In this document: positions 32,725-40,845 of the stretch, piece by piece
Layout: each line of letters begins with the position of its first letter
Numbering within the stretch: position 1 is the first letter of the stretch
Assembly: GCA_900538355.1 (NCBI GenBank)
Contig: UPXS01000004.1
Span: forward strand, 62,001 to 126,000
DNA length: 64,000 nucleotides
From: an uncultured Veillonella sp.
GTDB lineage: Bacteria; Bacillota; Negativicutes; Veillonellales; Veillonellaceae
Direction: 5' to 3'
The notes under the pieces: model-generated
Seen by the model: the letters and a program-made list of their open reading frames with translations, nothing else
Databases searched by the model: none
What the model was told of the DNA's origin: nothing
Made by a program: the position numbers and the translations under genes

Positions 32725-33981
32725 ATGTTACGTAAAAGTGTAATTATGATGGCACTAGCAGCTGCTTTCATCATGAATGTAAGTGCTGTGCAAATCAAAG
32801 TGCCAGCCGGGCAGCCGCCTATGCCTGGGGCAGACACGAGCATTCCTGCCAATGCATATGAGAATTATCGTCATATTAATGAGATAGCGGAGCAGAATGC
32901 AGAGGATTATAGTGAATTTATAAAATCACAACCTGTAAATCCTACATCTGGGATGGATAAGTTGTATCGAGAACGCCCTGGTTTGGCTAAGGCATTGGAG
33001 TTAGCAAATTATTCTCAGTCTACCGTTGTATTGATTCATGAAGGGGATAAGAATATTCGATTATCCGTACCAAACATTAGCTTTCGTGGAGATACTGTAG
33101 AGTCTAAGTCTGGAAAAGGGCCGTTATATGCTGTACGAAGCCTTAGTTCATTTTTAGTAGTAGGGCCTCCACATGGTAAAGTGCTCAATAAATATGCTGA
33201 AAAAGAAGGGAAATATACATATCCAGGTTTGCACGATGCATCTTGGAAGCTAATGTCAAACAATGCCCATGTAATGTATACGGAGTTTACACCGAATGAC
33301 TCAAAGACTACCTATGGGATTAGTTATGGCGGTTGGGTTAATACGGAGGATCCGTATCAGGATAAATCACCGGAAGTTGTGATGAGTAATTATATTATTC
33401 CATCTATAGAATCCTTGTCTGGATTAGATAATTATAGTCGTGTTGAGCATTGGGGAAATTTCAGTTATCGTGTTCCTAAGACTGCAAAGTTAGTGAGTGA
33501 GGCTGTAGAGAATACTCAATATGATGTGAGAACCTATGAGGATACAGGGGCCAAGATACGTGTAGTGCGTACCTCCATATTGGGTGAAAAACGAGATGGA
33601 ACGGTCATCAAGAGTTCCATATTATCCTTTTTGAGAAAGTATAACGATTTAGAAACACCTACACAATATGCAGTCGTATGGAATAATGGTATCGCAGGCT
33701 CTTTGATCGATTCTTACAAGCCTAATGGAGAGTCTTATCTCCGTCATGTTGTGAAAGATTCTGTGTACTTTTACAGTTATCGTATTAATTATGATGAAAG
33801 TAAGACCTCTTATACACATAAACAATGGAGAGATATGATTGAATATGTAGGCTTTGATGATGCGGTCAAACTCAGAAAAGGTCCACAATGGAGAGAAGAC
33901 GGAAGCTATAAAGAGAAACTAGAAAGCGGCCCTATATTTATTCCTTGGTATATGGAGTGGGTTAAGCTATTGAATCAATAG
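32725..33981 (+). CDS. Exported protein, PGADASIP paralogue family, member 4
   Basis: A 418-residue protein nearly identical to 28561; the few differences cluster in the signal peptide region (VQIKVPAGQPPMPGADTSIP) and around residues 145-170. Signal peptide MLRKSVIMMALAAAFIMNVSA. The close identity over more than 1.2 kb suggests recent duplication or gene conversion. Unlike 28561 it is followed by a BamE-like exported protein gene rather than a small membrane protein gene. Confidence 0.8.
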   Translation: MLRKSVIMMALAAAFIMNVSAVQIKVPAGQPPMPGADTSIPANAYENYRHINEIAEQNAEDYSEFIKSQPVNPTSGMDKLYRERPGLAKALELANYSQSTVVLIHEGDKNIRLSVPNISFRGDTVESKSGKGPLYAVRSLSSFLVVGPPHGKVLNKYAEKEGKYTYPGLHDASWKLMSNNAHVMYTEFTPNDSKTTYGISYGGWVNTEDPYQDKSPEVVMSNYIIPSIESLSGLDNYSRVEHWGNFSYRVPKTAKLVSEAVENTQYDVRTYEDTGAKIRVVRTSILGEKRDGTVIKSSILSFLRKYNDLETPTQYAVVWNNGIAGSLIDSYKPNGESYLRHVVKDSVYFYSYRINYDESKTSYTHKQWRDMIEYVGFDDAVKLRKGPQWREDGSYKEKLESGPIFIPWYMEWVKLLNQ

Positions 33982-34038
33982 TGTGTAATATAGTGAATGT
34001 AGTTTGAGCTAATTATAAGAAATTTCAGGAGAGAGACT

Positions 34039-34614
34039 ATGAAAACAAAATATATGGTTATGGGGCTTGTTGTAGGCCTACAATTGGTAAGTGGTTATAG
34101 TTATGTGACAGAGGCAAGTTGGCTTAGTAAAACTTGGGACCGTCTAGAAACGAATGCCGCGAAACAATCTTATGATTGGCCCAAAGCTGAGCAATATACT
34201 CACTATGCGGGTGGGCAAATTGTAGGTACTACCTTGCCAGATGAGGATATGATGGTCCTTGGTGTTTCATTAGGTAATACTTTTGATAGTGTAAAAGCTA
34301 GTCTAGGACAGCCTACTAAAGAAACTAGTAGAGGACTTACCTATGGTGGGGTTACATTTGGAAACTTTAAAATGGATGGTGTGGGTCCTATTGTTACCTA
34401 TATGATGATCGAGAATCGTGATGCCACAACACATAGAGGCATTGCCGTAGGCGACTCCATGCGAAAGGTCCTTAATGTATATGGCAGACCCGATTTAGTG
34501 GATACTAACAATCGATGGTTTTATGGGAAATACCGCTATCGAACTGATATGATGCATGGAATACAATTTGAACAAAAAGGCGATAAAGTCAGCAAGATTT
34601 TAATTTATAAATGA
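34039..34614 (+). CDS. Exported protein with two BamE/SmpA-like repeats
   Basis: A 191-residue protein with a signal peptide (MKTKYMVMGLVVGLQLVSGYSYVTEA). Two similar half-domains appear: LGVSLGNTFDSVKASLGQPTKE near 75 and IAVGDSMRKVLNVYGRPDLV near 135, the pattern of small BamE/OmlA-type alpha/beta folds. Function is unknown; an envelope role is likely. AGGAGAG precedes the ATG. It is 57 bases after the 32725 gene and probably in its transcript. Confidence 0.7.
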   Translation: MKTKYMVMGLVVGLQLVSGYSYVTEASWLSKTWDRLETNAAKQSYDWPKAEQYTHYAGGQIVGTTLPDEDMMVLGVSLGNTFDSVKASLGQPTKETSRGLTYGGVTFGNFKMDGVGPIVTYMMIENRDATTHRGIAVGDSMRKVLNVYGRPDLVDTNNRWFYGKYRYRTDMMHGIQFEQKGDKVSKILIYK

Positions 34615-34638
34615 TTATATTCTTACCATATCTATGAA

Positions 34639-34680
34639 AAAAGCCGAGCTTTTAATTCATAGAATTAGCCCGGATTTTAT
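34639..34680 (+). terminator. Imperfect terminator after the BamE-like gene
   Basis: AAAGCCGAGCTTTTAATTC/GAATTAGCCCGGATTTT; the same terminator family as at 32167 but with mismatches. Confidence 0.6.
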
Positions 34681-34784
34681 TAGTTTATTCGTATATTTAT
34701 ATAATATAATTCTTATTGTATCGTATATTAATGCATCATATAATGTGATTAGGAGAATTAGACGAGGTTGGAAAAATAAAAAAA

Positions 34785-34885
34785 TAGCCCTCCGTTGCCT
34801 AGTGTAACTAGATAACTGAAAGGCCATTTCTCAAGCTTTTATGTTTTCCGAGATGAGCTTGACGCAACTACTCGTCTGACTATCT
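34785..34885 (-). ncRNA. Predicted antisense RNA, copy F (toxin deleted)
   Basis: Minus-strand TTGACG (34920-34915), 17 bases, TATAAT (34897-34892); start near 34885. The plus strand keeps a weakened promoter region and AGACGAGGTTGG, but the toxin frame is replaced by a short A-rich stretch ending in AAATAGCCC. Confidence 0.5.
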
Positions 34886-34943
34886 ATCTATATTATAGAG
34901 TTAAAGATATATATCGTCAAATTAAGATAAACCGGAGGTCATT

Positions 34944-35480
34944 ATGAAAGCATTTGAAACAAAAGATTATAAAGCGTTTTCTATGTTTGAGGATCGTTGG
35001 GCTCTTGTTACAGCTGGTACGCCTGAGGATTTTAATACTTGTACCGTTAGTTGGGGTAGTATGGGCAATGTATGGGGCCCTAATGGTGGTGACATGTCCA
35101 CGGTGACGGTGTATATTCATCCGGCTCGTTACACTCAAGAGTTTATGGCTAAATACGATACGTTTACAGTTAGTTTCTTCCCTGAAAGCTATCGCAAGGC
35201 TCTTGGCTATTTAGGCTCTCATTCTGGTCGCGATGAAGATAAGGTGGCTAATTCTGGTTTAACACCGGTTGCAGCAGGTGATGGGGTAACTTTCAAAGAA
35301 GCAGATTTAACATTTGTATGTAAAAAACTGTATGAACATCAATTTGATGAAGCTCACTTAGAGGATAACGTAAAGGAATATTATGCAGCAAATCCGTCTA
35401 TGTATACCCAAGTTGGCAAAGATCGTTGGGAACCACATTATATGTACATCGGCAAAGTAGTTGAGGCTATAGAGGGCTAG
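34944..35480 (+). CDS. Flavin reductase-like FMN-binding domain protein, copy 1
   Basis: A 178-residue cytoplasmic protein of the flavin-reductase/split-barrel type. Visible signs: ALVTAGTPEDFNTCTVSWGSMGN near 20-42 (FMN-binding strand), STVTVYIHPARYTQEFM near 50, FTVSFFPESYRKALGYLGSHSGRDEDKV near 75. It probably binds FMN and may transfer electrons. It is about 85 percent identical by eye to the 38416 gene. CGGAGG precedes the ATG. The upstream DNA is the remains of toxin module F. Confidence 0.8.
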   Translation: MKAFETKDYKAFSMFEDRWALVTAGTPEDFNTCTVSWGSMGNVWGPNGGDMSTVTVYIHPARYTQEFMAKYDTFTVSFFPESYRKALGYLGSHSGRDEDKVANSGLTPVAAGDGVTFKEADLTFVCKKLYEHQFDEAHLEDNVKEYYAANPSMYTQVGKDRWEPHYMYIGKVVEAIEG

Positions 35481-35515
35481 TCTTATATACAACTTATTTA
35501 TATTGAGGGAATTGT

Positions 35516-36757
35516 ATGATTAAAAGAGCGATTTTAATAGGCCTTTATTCGTTTGGCCTTATAGTAACAGTACATGCTGCCAATATAAATCTTCCTGGTG
35601 GAGATGCCATGGTGCCTGATACTGCTTATGAAAGCTATTCTTATAATAGTGTTGATATGGATCTGGTAGAGGCTCAGTTTAGACGTCGCTCAGGCCCTGT
35701 GGTAGCGCAGACTGTGAAAAATGGGCGTAGAACGGTAGAGCAAGCTAAGGCATATATGGATGGTAATGCCAAGTTTTTAAAACGCCAAGCCAATCAAAGT
35801 ACGGTGTTCATCTTTGACGATGATACACAGCATATTCGCTTTTCTATGCCTTATCCAAGTCTTGAAAGTAAGGCGATTAATGATAACACTAATTCCGTTG
35901 TTAATGTCGTAAATGGTATTCCTCAATATTATATTAAAAGTATGAATGCAGATATCGTAGTCGATGTGGATGATAAGACTACCTATACGGATCGTGCTTT
36001 CACATATAAAACGGTAAAAAATGGTCAATGGCAGCAGAAGTATGGGATTATGACACTCATCCCCGGAAAAGAAGAGAAAGCTGAGCCGCGTACGAGTACG
36101 GGTGTTGAGTTTTCCCTGCCTAGTGATACGAACCATGTATATCGTGTTAACATCATAAATCGTGGTAATGGCAATCCAGATCATATTAGGTATGCAGAAG
36201 GGGCTTTAGCGAATTATGTGATTCCATCGGTAGAGGATACAAAAGCGATAGATCGCTATTCTAATGTTGAGAAATGGGGAAACCTTGAATATCGTGTGCT
36301 CAAGAATAGTACGAGAAAAGCCGATTATGAGCCTACCTCCTATGGTGAGGAAACGCACGTTTATAAGTTGGGAGATATAGTGCAGCTGATTAAGCGCCGC
36401 CCGATTTTTCCAAATGATGAAAAACATTTTTATTCAGGTGCTTTTTCTACGATGGATACGATGAGCCGAAAATACCCATATTCAGTTAATGATAATGCGA
36501 CTATTTGGCGTAATGGTATGCCTGCATTTAGTGGCAGTGTAAAATTTGATAATGGTATTAATTATACATATTTTACAATCCGTGATGATAAATATGTGTA
36601 CAGCATTGAAGTTGCTTATAAAGCCAATACGGTGAAGACGTCTTATCATGATATTCGTAATATGGTAGAAATGGCAAAATTGATCAATCGTCCGCATAAG
36701 CAAGAGTTTCCTGCGTTGAAGTACATTTGGGAGGCTGATGTTTTTAAATTGCCTTAA
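35516..36757 (+). CDS. Exported protein, PGADASIP paralogue family, member 5 (divergent)
   Basis: A 413-residue protein with a signal peptide (MIKRAILIGLYSFGLIVTVHA) and a shortened family motif INLPGGDAMVPDTAYESYSYNS. Later conserved features: STVFIFDDDTQHIRFSMP near 100, NYVIPSVEDTKAID near 235 and TIWRNGMPAFSG near 325. It starts 35 bases after the flavin reductase-like gene without its own inverted-repeat promoter, so it may be co-transcribed with it. Function is unknown. Confidence 0.76.
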   Translation: MIKRAILIGLYSFGLIVTVHAANINLPGGDAMVPDTAYESYSYNSVDMDLVEAQFRRRSGPVVAQTVKNGRRTVEQAKAYMDGNAKFLKRQANQSTVFIFDDDTQHIRFSMPYPSLESKAINDNTNSVVNVVNGIPQYYIKSMNADIVVDVDDKTTYTDRAFTYKTVKNGQWQQKYGIMTLIPGKEEKAEPRTSTGVEFSLPSDTNHVYRVNIINRGNGNPDHIRYAEGALANYVIPSVEDTKAIDRYSNVEKWGNLEYRVLKNSTRKADYEPTSYGEETHVYKLGDIVQLIKRRPIFPNDEKHFYSGAFSTMDTMSRKYPYSVNDNATIWRNGMPAFSGSVKFDNGINYTYFTIRDDKYVYSIEVAYKANTVKTSYHDIRNMVEMAKLINRPHKQEFPALKYIWEADVFKLP

Positions 36758-36818
36758 AGATTAATTAATATTTTGTCTATGTGTAGATACACTTATGCAT
36801 AAAAAGAAATAGAGAAAG

Positions 36819-36858
36819 AAAAACAGCTAGTATTGCGATTTGCAGTACTGGCTGTTTT
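36819..36858. terminator. Terminator between convergent exported-protein genes
   Basis: AAAACAGCTAGTATTG/CAGTACTGGCTGTTTT stem. It lies between the + gene 35516 and the - gene 36892 and could serve both. Confidence 0.75.
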
Positions 36859-36891
36859 GGTTACACATCTTATTAGATTTTGAACGATGTT

Positions 36892-38241
36892 TTAATGGGC
36901 ATGGCTCTCCTCTGTATCTGGGAATAAAACATGCTCTTTTAGTTTAAAGCTAGGATTATTGGTAGACTCAAAAAACTCAATCATATTTCGTAATTTTTGA
37001 ATCTCTTCAACACTTAAAAAACTTGGATAAAAGATGATATAGGTAAAGCTATAGGTCCCATCATAGGATTGAAAGGTTAGGATGTGATCATCCTTATGAG
37101 GTGTATAGATGTGTGTGGATAATCCAGGAATATTATTATTCCATATAACGGAATAATTAATATAATCTGATGTTGGCTGGGAATAGTATATATTCCAGAA
37201 CGTATCTAAATTAATGTTAAAATTGTAATGCCCGTTTACAACAAGATCGCGCGCATATGGGTTTTTAGGAATATTATTAGTAGAAACAAAGAATGTTATG
37301 TTCCCCTTTTTGTAGTATCTAATATCTTGGTACTCGGTGCCTTTTTCCTCACCTATGTATATAGCGTCTTTTGGTACGCGGTATTGTACACCGTTTAAGT
37401 TTTCTATGCGTGAATATTGATTTAATTCATTTAGATTTTGCACAGAAGGAAGCACATAATTAGCCAATAATTTATCTGTAGGAACTTTGTTCAGAATGGG
37501 GTTGTTATCATAATAGACAAACCCTGCATGATATAAGGGTTGACGCATGTTATAGTTCTTAAACTTAAAATTGATCGTGTCGATGGTCAAAGTTGTTTTT
37601 TTACCGTTTTCAAAGTGTGGCATCTTCATGCTATCCCAAGTGCTGTAGGTCAGAGTTGGGTATGAAAATACAGTGCCCTTTATATCAGAAATCTGTTTTG
37701 CCGGATTTTGTTTGGCCTTGTCTAGAAAGAAGTCACGAACATTTTTATCTGTCAACTTTTCATAAGCTATTTTGGTGTTGCGCCAGTCGTAGTCTTTGGA
37801 ATCTGCGTAGTCAATTTCTAAATTGAGACTTCCATTATCGGTTAAAACCCGATAGTCTTCAATGGTTCGACTTGGGTTTTTGTAACGTCCTATATCATAA
37901 TCACTTTTTTGGCCCGCTACTGGGAATGAAAGCCGAATTTGGTTGTATTGGTCATGAATGGAGATGACTGTATTATGGTAATGTTGACCGCGATATATAG
38001 AGGCAGCTTTAGCATACTCAATTTCGTTTTTACTAATACCGTTAGCCTTGTCTTTTAACTTTAGTGTTTCCACATAGTTTGCTACATCCCTTTCAATATC
38101 AGGGTTCGTGGCTTGATAATTTATGTAGGCATCCTTTGGAATCTTTGAATCTGCACCAGGAATATTAACATCGATGGCTCCTATTGGTGATAATATAGTG
38201 CTTATCATAAAAGCACCCGCTAATAGTGGTAGTTTTGTCAT
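36892..38241 (-). CDS. Exported protein, PGADASIP paralogue family, member 6 (divergent)
   Basis: A 449-residue protein on the minus strand, with a signal peptide (MTKLPLLAGAFMISTILSPIGA) and the family motif VNIPGADSKIPKDAYINY. It is longer than its relatives because of an insertion near 130-200. Conserved parts: TVISIHDQYNQIRLSFP near 90, NYVLPSVQNLNELN near 270, SVIWNNNIPGLSTH near 365. It is the only family member on this strand. Function is unknown. Confidence 0.76.
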   Translation of the reverse strand: MTKLPLLAGAFMISTILSPIGAIDVNIPGADSKIPKDAYINYQATNPDIERDVANYVETLKLKDKANGISKNEIEYAKAASIYRGQHYHNTVISIHDQYNQIRLSFPVAGQKSDYDIGRYKNPSRTIEDYRVLTDNGSLNLEIDYADSKDYDWRNTKIAYEKLTDKNVRDFFLDKAKQNPAKQISDIKGTVFSYPTLTYSTWDSMKMPHFENGKKTTLTIDTINFKFKNYNMRQPLYHAGFVYYDNNPILNKVPTDKLLANYVLPSVQNLNELNQYSRIENLNGVQYRVPKDAIYIGEEKGTEYQDIRYYKKGNITFFVSTNNIPKNPYARDLVVNGHYNFNINLDTFWNIYYSQPTSDYINYSVIWNNNIPGLSTHIYTPHKDDHILTFQSYDGTYSFTYIIFYPSFLSVEEIQKLRNMIEFFESTNNPSFKLKEHVLFPDTEESHAH

Positions 38242-38324
38242 GGTAGTATCTCCCGTTTATACTCTCATATCTATTGATACTGTCATAATCCATTGGTTAT
38301 GTTACTAAGTATAATTATATTACA

Positions 38325-38400
38325 TAATACTTATTGTACTGTATATTAGTGCATTATATAATGGGGTTAGGATAGTTATACGAGGTTGGGAAAATAAGAT
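38325..38400 (+). repeat. Remnant of a toxin-module promoter region, copy H
   Basis: TATTGTACTGTATATTAGTG, TATAAT and ATACGAGGTTGGG match the promoter and leader of the type I toxin modules. The toxin and antisense parts are missing, and the sequence runs straight into AAGATAAACCGGAGG, the ribosome site region shared with the 34944 gene. The old toxin promoter may now drive the 38416 gene. Confidence 0.55.
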
Positions 38401-38415
38401 AAACCGGAGGTCATT

Positions 38416-38952
38416 ATGAAACCATTTGAATCTAAAGACTATAAAGCATTTACTATGTTTGAAAAACGGTGGGCTCTTGTTACAGCTGGTACACCTGAGG
38501 ATTTTAATACTTGTACTGTTAGTTGGGGCAGCATGGGCAACATGTGGGGCCTAGTTGGTAATGATATTTCCACAGTGACTGTGTATATTCATCCAGCTCG
38601 TTATACCCAAGAATTCATGGCGAAATATGATACGTTTACCGTTAGTTTCTTGCCTGAAAGCCAACGTAAGGCTCTTGGTTATTTAGGATCTCATTCTGGT
38701 CGTGACGAAGATAAGGTGGCTAATTCGGGCTTAACACCAGTTGCAGTAGATGATGGTGTCATGTTTGAAGAAGCAGAGTTAACTTTTGTATGCAAAAAGC
38801 TCTACGAACATCAATTCGATGAAGCACATTTAGCGGATAAAATAAAAGAGTATTATGCATCCAATCCTCCTGAATATACAAAAGCTGGCAGTGATCGCTG
38901 GGAACCACACTATATGTACATCGGCGAAGTAGTTGAGACTATAGAGAAATAG
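38416..38952 (+). CDS. Flavin reductase-like FMN-binding domain protein, copy 2
   Basis: A 178-residue paralogue of 34944 with the same motifs (ALVTAGTPEDFNTCTVSWGS, VYIHPARYTQEFM, YLGSHSGRDEDKV). Differences are scattered, mostly in 42-50 and 150-178. The CGGAGGTCATTATG start region is identical in both copies, so the duplicated unit included the ribosome site. It is predicted to bind FMN in the cytoplasm; substrate unknown. Confidence 0.8.
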   Translation: MKPFESKDYKAFTMFEKRWALVTAGTPEDFNTCTVSWGSMGNMWGLVGNDISTVTVYIHPARYTQEFMAKYDTFTVSFLPESQRKALGYLGSHSGRDEDKVANSGLTPVAVDDGVMFEEAELTFVCKKLYEHQFDEAHLADKIKEYYASNPPEYTKAGSDRWEPHYMYIGEVVETIEK

Positions 38953-38969
38953 ACAATCTATGGAATACA

Positions 38970-39003
38970 CAAATAAGGCAGTCCATCAGGACTGCCTTAT
39001 TTG
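38970..39003 (+). terminator. Terminator after flavin reductase-like copy 2
   Basis: CAAATAAGGCAGTCC/GGACTGCCTTATTTG, a perfect stem of 15 pairs with an ATCA loop. Confidence 0.85.
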
Positions 39004-39417
39004 TAGTTATATTTTTTCAAAAGGAGAAAGTGAGACGGTATTTACTACCTGTATTAATAATAACATAGAGTATGAGTACAAAATGCCACATGATAATGAT
39101 GCAAATTCTTAGTTGTTTGAGCAAGGTTTTATGGTGTAATTTACACTAGATTTTATGGTGTAAATTACACTATATTTTTTTTGTAATTTATCAAAATAAG
39201 TCATAAAATTGATGAAAAATCAGTATATATGAGCCGACAGTGAGGAATAGCTTATATAGTGGGTTCTTTCATTGAGAACTACTATAAATTGTATATTTTG
39301 ATAAAATTTTATGAATTTTAACCCCACAAAAAGTGCAAAATCTGATATAATAATAGTATCAAAAATAACTACGCGAATGCGTAGTTTTCTTATTTTGTGT
39401 TTGGCGTAGGTAGTCCC
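39004..39417. promoter_or_regulatory. Non-coding stretch with two tandem 13-bp palindromes
   Basis: GTGTAATTTACAC (39134-39146) and GTGTAAATTACAC (39158-39170) are palindromes 24 bases apart within a repeated TTTTATGGTGTAA block, a likely operator pair for an unidentified regulator. An ACTACGC/GCGTAGT hairpin followed by TTTTCTTATTTT (about 39369-39395) precedes the next gene and could attenuate it. No gene is seen. Confidence 0.5.
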
Positions 39418-39861
39418 ATGAGTGTAGTGAAGCCCTTATTATGGCTATTAGAACCGTATATCGTATATAAAGCCTATTTGTGGGCGCTCCGCTTTATAGC
39501 TCATCCATTGATGTGGGAAGGCGAGATAGATTTATTCTCCTTGACCTTAACGGTGCTGCTCATCCTTGATGCGGTGGCGTTGCCCTTGGTGATTTTGTAT
39601 TGCCCAGGACTCAATCCTAGAAAGCGTATGCCCGACTGGATTGTCCGATTAGGGACACCTATTTATATCGTCCATAATTGGCTTGATGGCAAGGTGGGCG
39701 GCGGTACGTCTACACCGATTGTATGGCTCCGCAGAGCCTTACATTCACTATTGCTATTTATCTATTATCTTGTGCCGTTTTATGTGGGCGGTCATCTCGT
39801 AATGGGCCTCGTAGTAGCACTCATGTATGATGTCCTTGTCTGGGCGCATGGAGGTGTGTAG
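39418..39861 (+). CDS. Small membrane protein, GN-LW related
   Basis: A 147-residue protein with four hydrophobic helices and the pattern LLILDAVALPLVILYCPGLNPRKRMPDWIVRLG, which resembles the 62129 protein and, more distantly, the 27621 group. ATG 39418 is preferred to GTG 39397. Its stop codon shares one base with the GTG start of tag, so the two are translationally coupled, although no functional link is evident. Confidence 0.68.
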   Translation: MSVVKPLLWLLEPYIVYKAYLWALRFIAHPLMWEGEIDLFSLTLTVLLILDAVALPLVILYCPGLNPRKRMPDWIVRLGTPIYIVHNWLDGKVGGGTSTPIVWLRRALHSLLLFIYYLVPFYVGGHLVMGLVVALMYDVLVWAHGGV

Positions 39862-40460
39862 TGGCTACTTGTGAATGGCCGACGACGCCCTTGTATCAGG
39901 CGTATCACGATCATGAGTGGGGCCGTCCTATTCATGATGATCGATTGCAGTTTGAACATCTCTGTCTTGAAAGCCTTCAATGTGGTCTCAGTTGGCTCAC
40001 GATTTTGAATAAACGAGACATCATTCGAGGATGCTTTGATCACTTTGATATTGATGCGGTTGCTGCTTATGGTGAAAGCGACGTCAATCGGATTATGGAG
40101 ACTGAGGGCATGCTCAAGTCTCGCCCTAAAATTGAAGCTATCATCAATAATGCTTCTGCTTTTAAACGTATTCAAGATGAATTTGGTTCGTTTTGCAACT
40201 ATATCTGGGCTTTCACAGATAATAAAACTATTATTTATGAAAGCCATCCCGATGGGCATGTGCCAGCAAAGAATGGCTTATCTACGCGGATTAGTAAGGA
40301 TCTAAAGAAGCGAGGGTTTAAATTTGTAGGCCCTGTGACTATCTATTCCCATCTGCAAGCTAGTGGCCTCATCAATGATCATGGCAAGGACTGTCCTTGT
40401 TTTGACGAGATTAATAAGCACGCAGATATTGTTCAATTGCCTGTAGACGCGGAGGATTAA
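39861..40460 (+). CDS. tag: DNA-3-methyladenine glycosylase I
   Basis: A 199-residue base-excision repair enzyme that removes 3-methyladenine from alkylated DNA. Family motifs are clear: CEWPTTPLYQAYHDHEWGRP near 5 (zinc-site cysteine and first His), FEHLCLESLQCGLSWLTILNKR near 31 and FVGPVTIYSHLQASGLINDH near 154, with a C-terminal zinc-site Cys/His region (DHGKDCPCF). The start is GTG at 39861, overlapping the upstream stop by one base, with GGAGG at 39850-39854. Confidence 0.93.
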   Translation: MATCEWPTTPLYQAYHDHEWGRPIHDDRLQFEHLCLESLQCGLSWLTILNKRDIIRGCFDHFDIDAVAAYGESDVNRIMETEGMLKSRPKIEAIINNASAFKRIQDEFGSFCNYIWAFTDNKTIIYESHPDGHVPAKNGLSTRISKDLKKRGFKFVGPVTIYSHLQASGLINDHGKDCPCFDEINKHADIVQLPVDAED

Positions 40461-40537
40461 TATAGTTTTCAAATAATCGTTAGTTAACAATAGTTTTTAT
40501 ACATGATTGGTTTTACAAAATTGAACTTGTGTTAAAC

Positions 40538-40715
40538 CACACTTTAAGGTGTACACTATAGTTGATGGAAAGATAGCGTTCCATCATATGTCGGCCCGCT
40601 TTATACAAACACATATATTCTCTCTCTCCAAAGCGGGTCTCTCATATACTTCTCTCTCAAAGCTATAAACACAACATAAAGCCCCTATCCTTCACGGGAT
40701 AGGGGCTTTTTGCTA
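40538..40715 (+). ncRNA. Possible structured small RNA between tag and the DUF554 gene
   Basis: The 385-base gap 40461-40845 has no gene. It holds a -10-like TACACT (40552-40557), a GATGGAA/TTCCATC hairpin (40564-40585), a CCCGCTTT/AAAGCGGG hairpin (40595-40637), pyrimidine tracts TCTCTCTC, and an intrinsic terminator (40680-40712). This order fits a small RNA or a long structured 3' UTR; no -35 box is convincing. Confidence 0.3.
40680..40712 (+). terminator. Strong intrinsic terminator
   Basis: AGCCCCTATCC/GGATAGGGGCT stem with a short loop, followed by TTTT. Confidence 0.85.
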
Positions 40716-40845
40716 TATATTTTTATCTAGGGCCATATAACGGCATAGATTGGTTGTATACCATGATAAATTGATTTATTTCGATATAGTTGGTATACTG
40801 ATGATGAAATAAGCTATTACTTTCACAATTCAGAAAGGGAAATAT

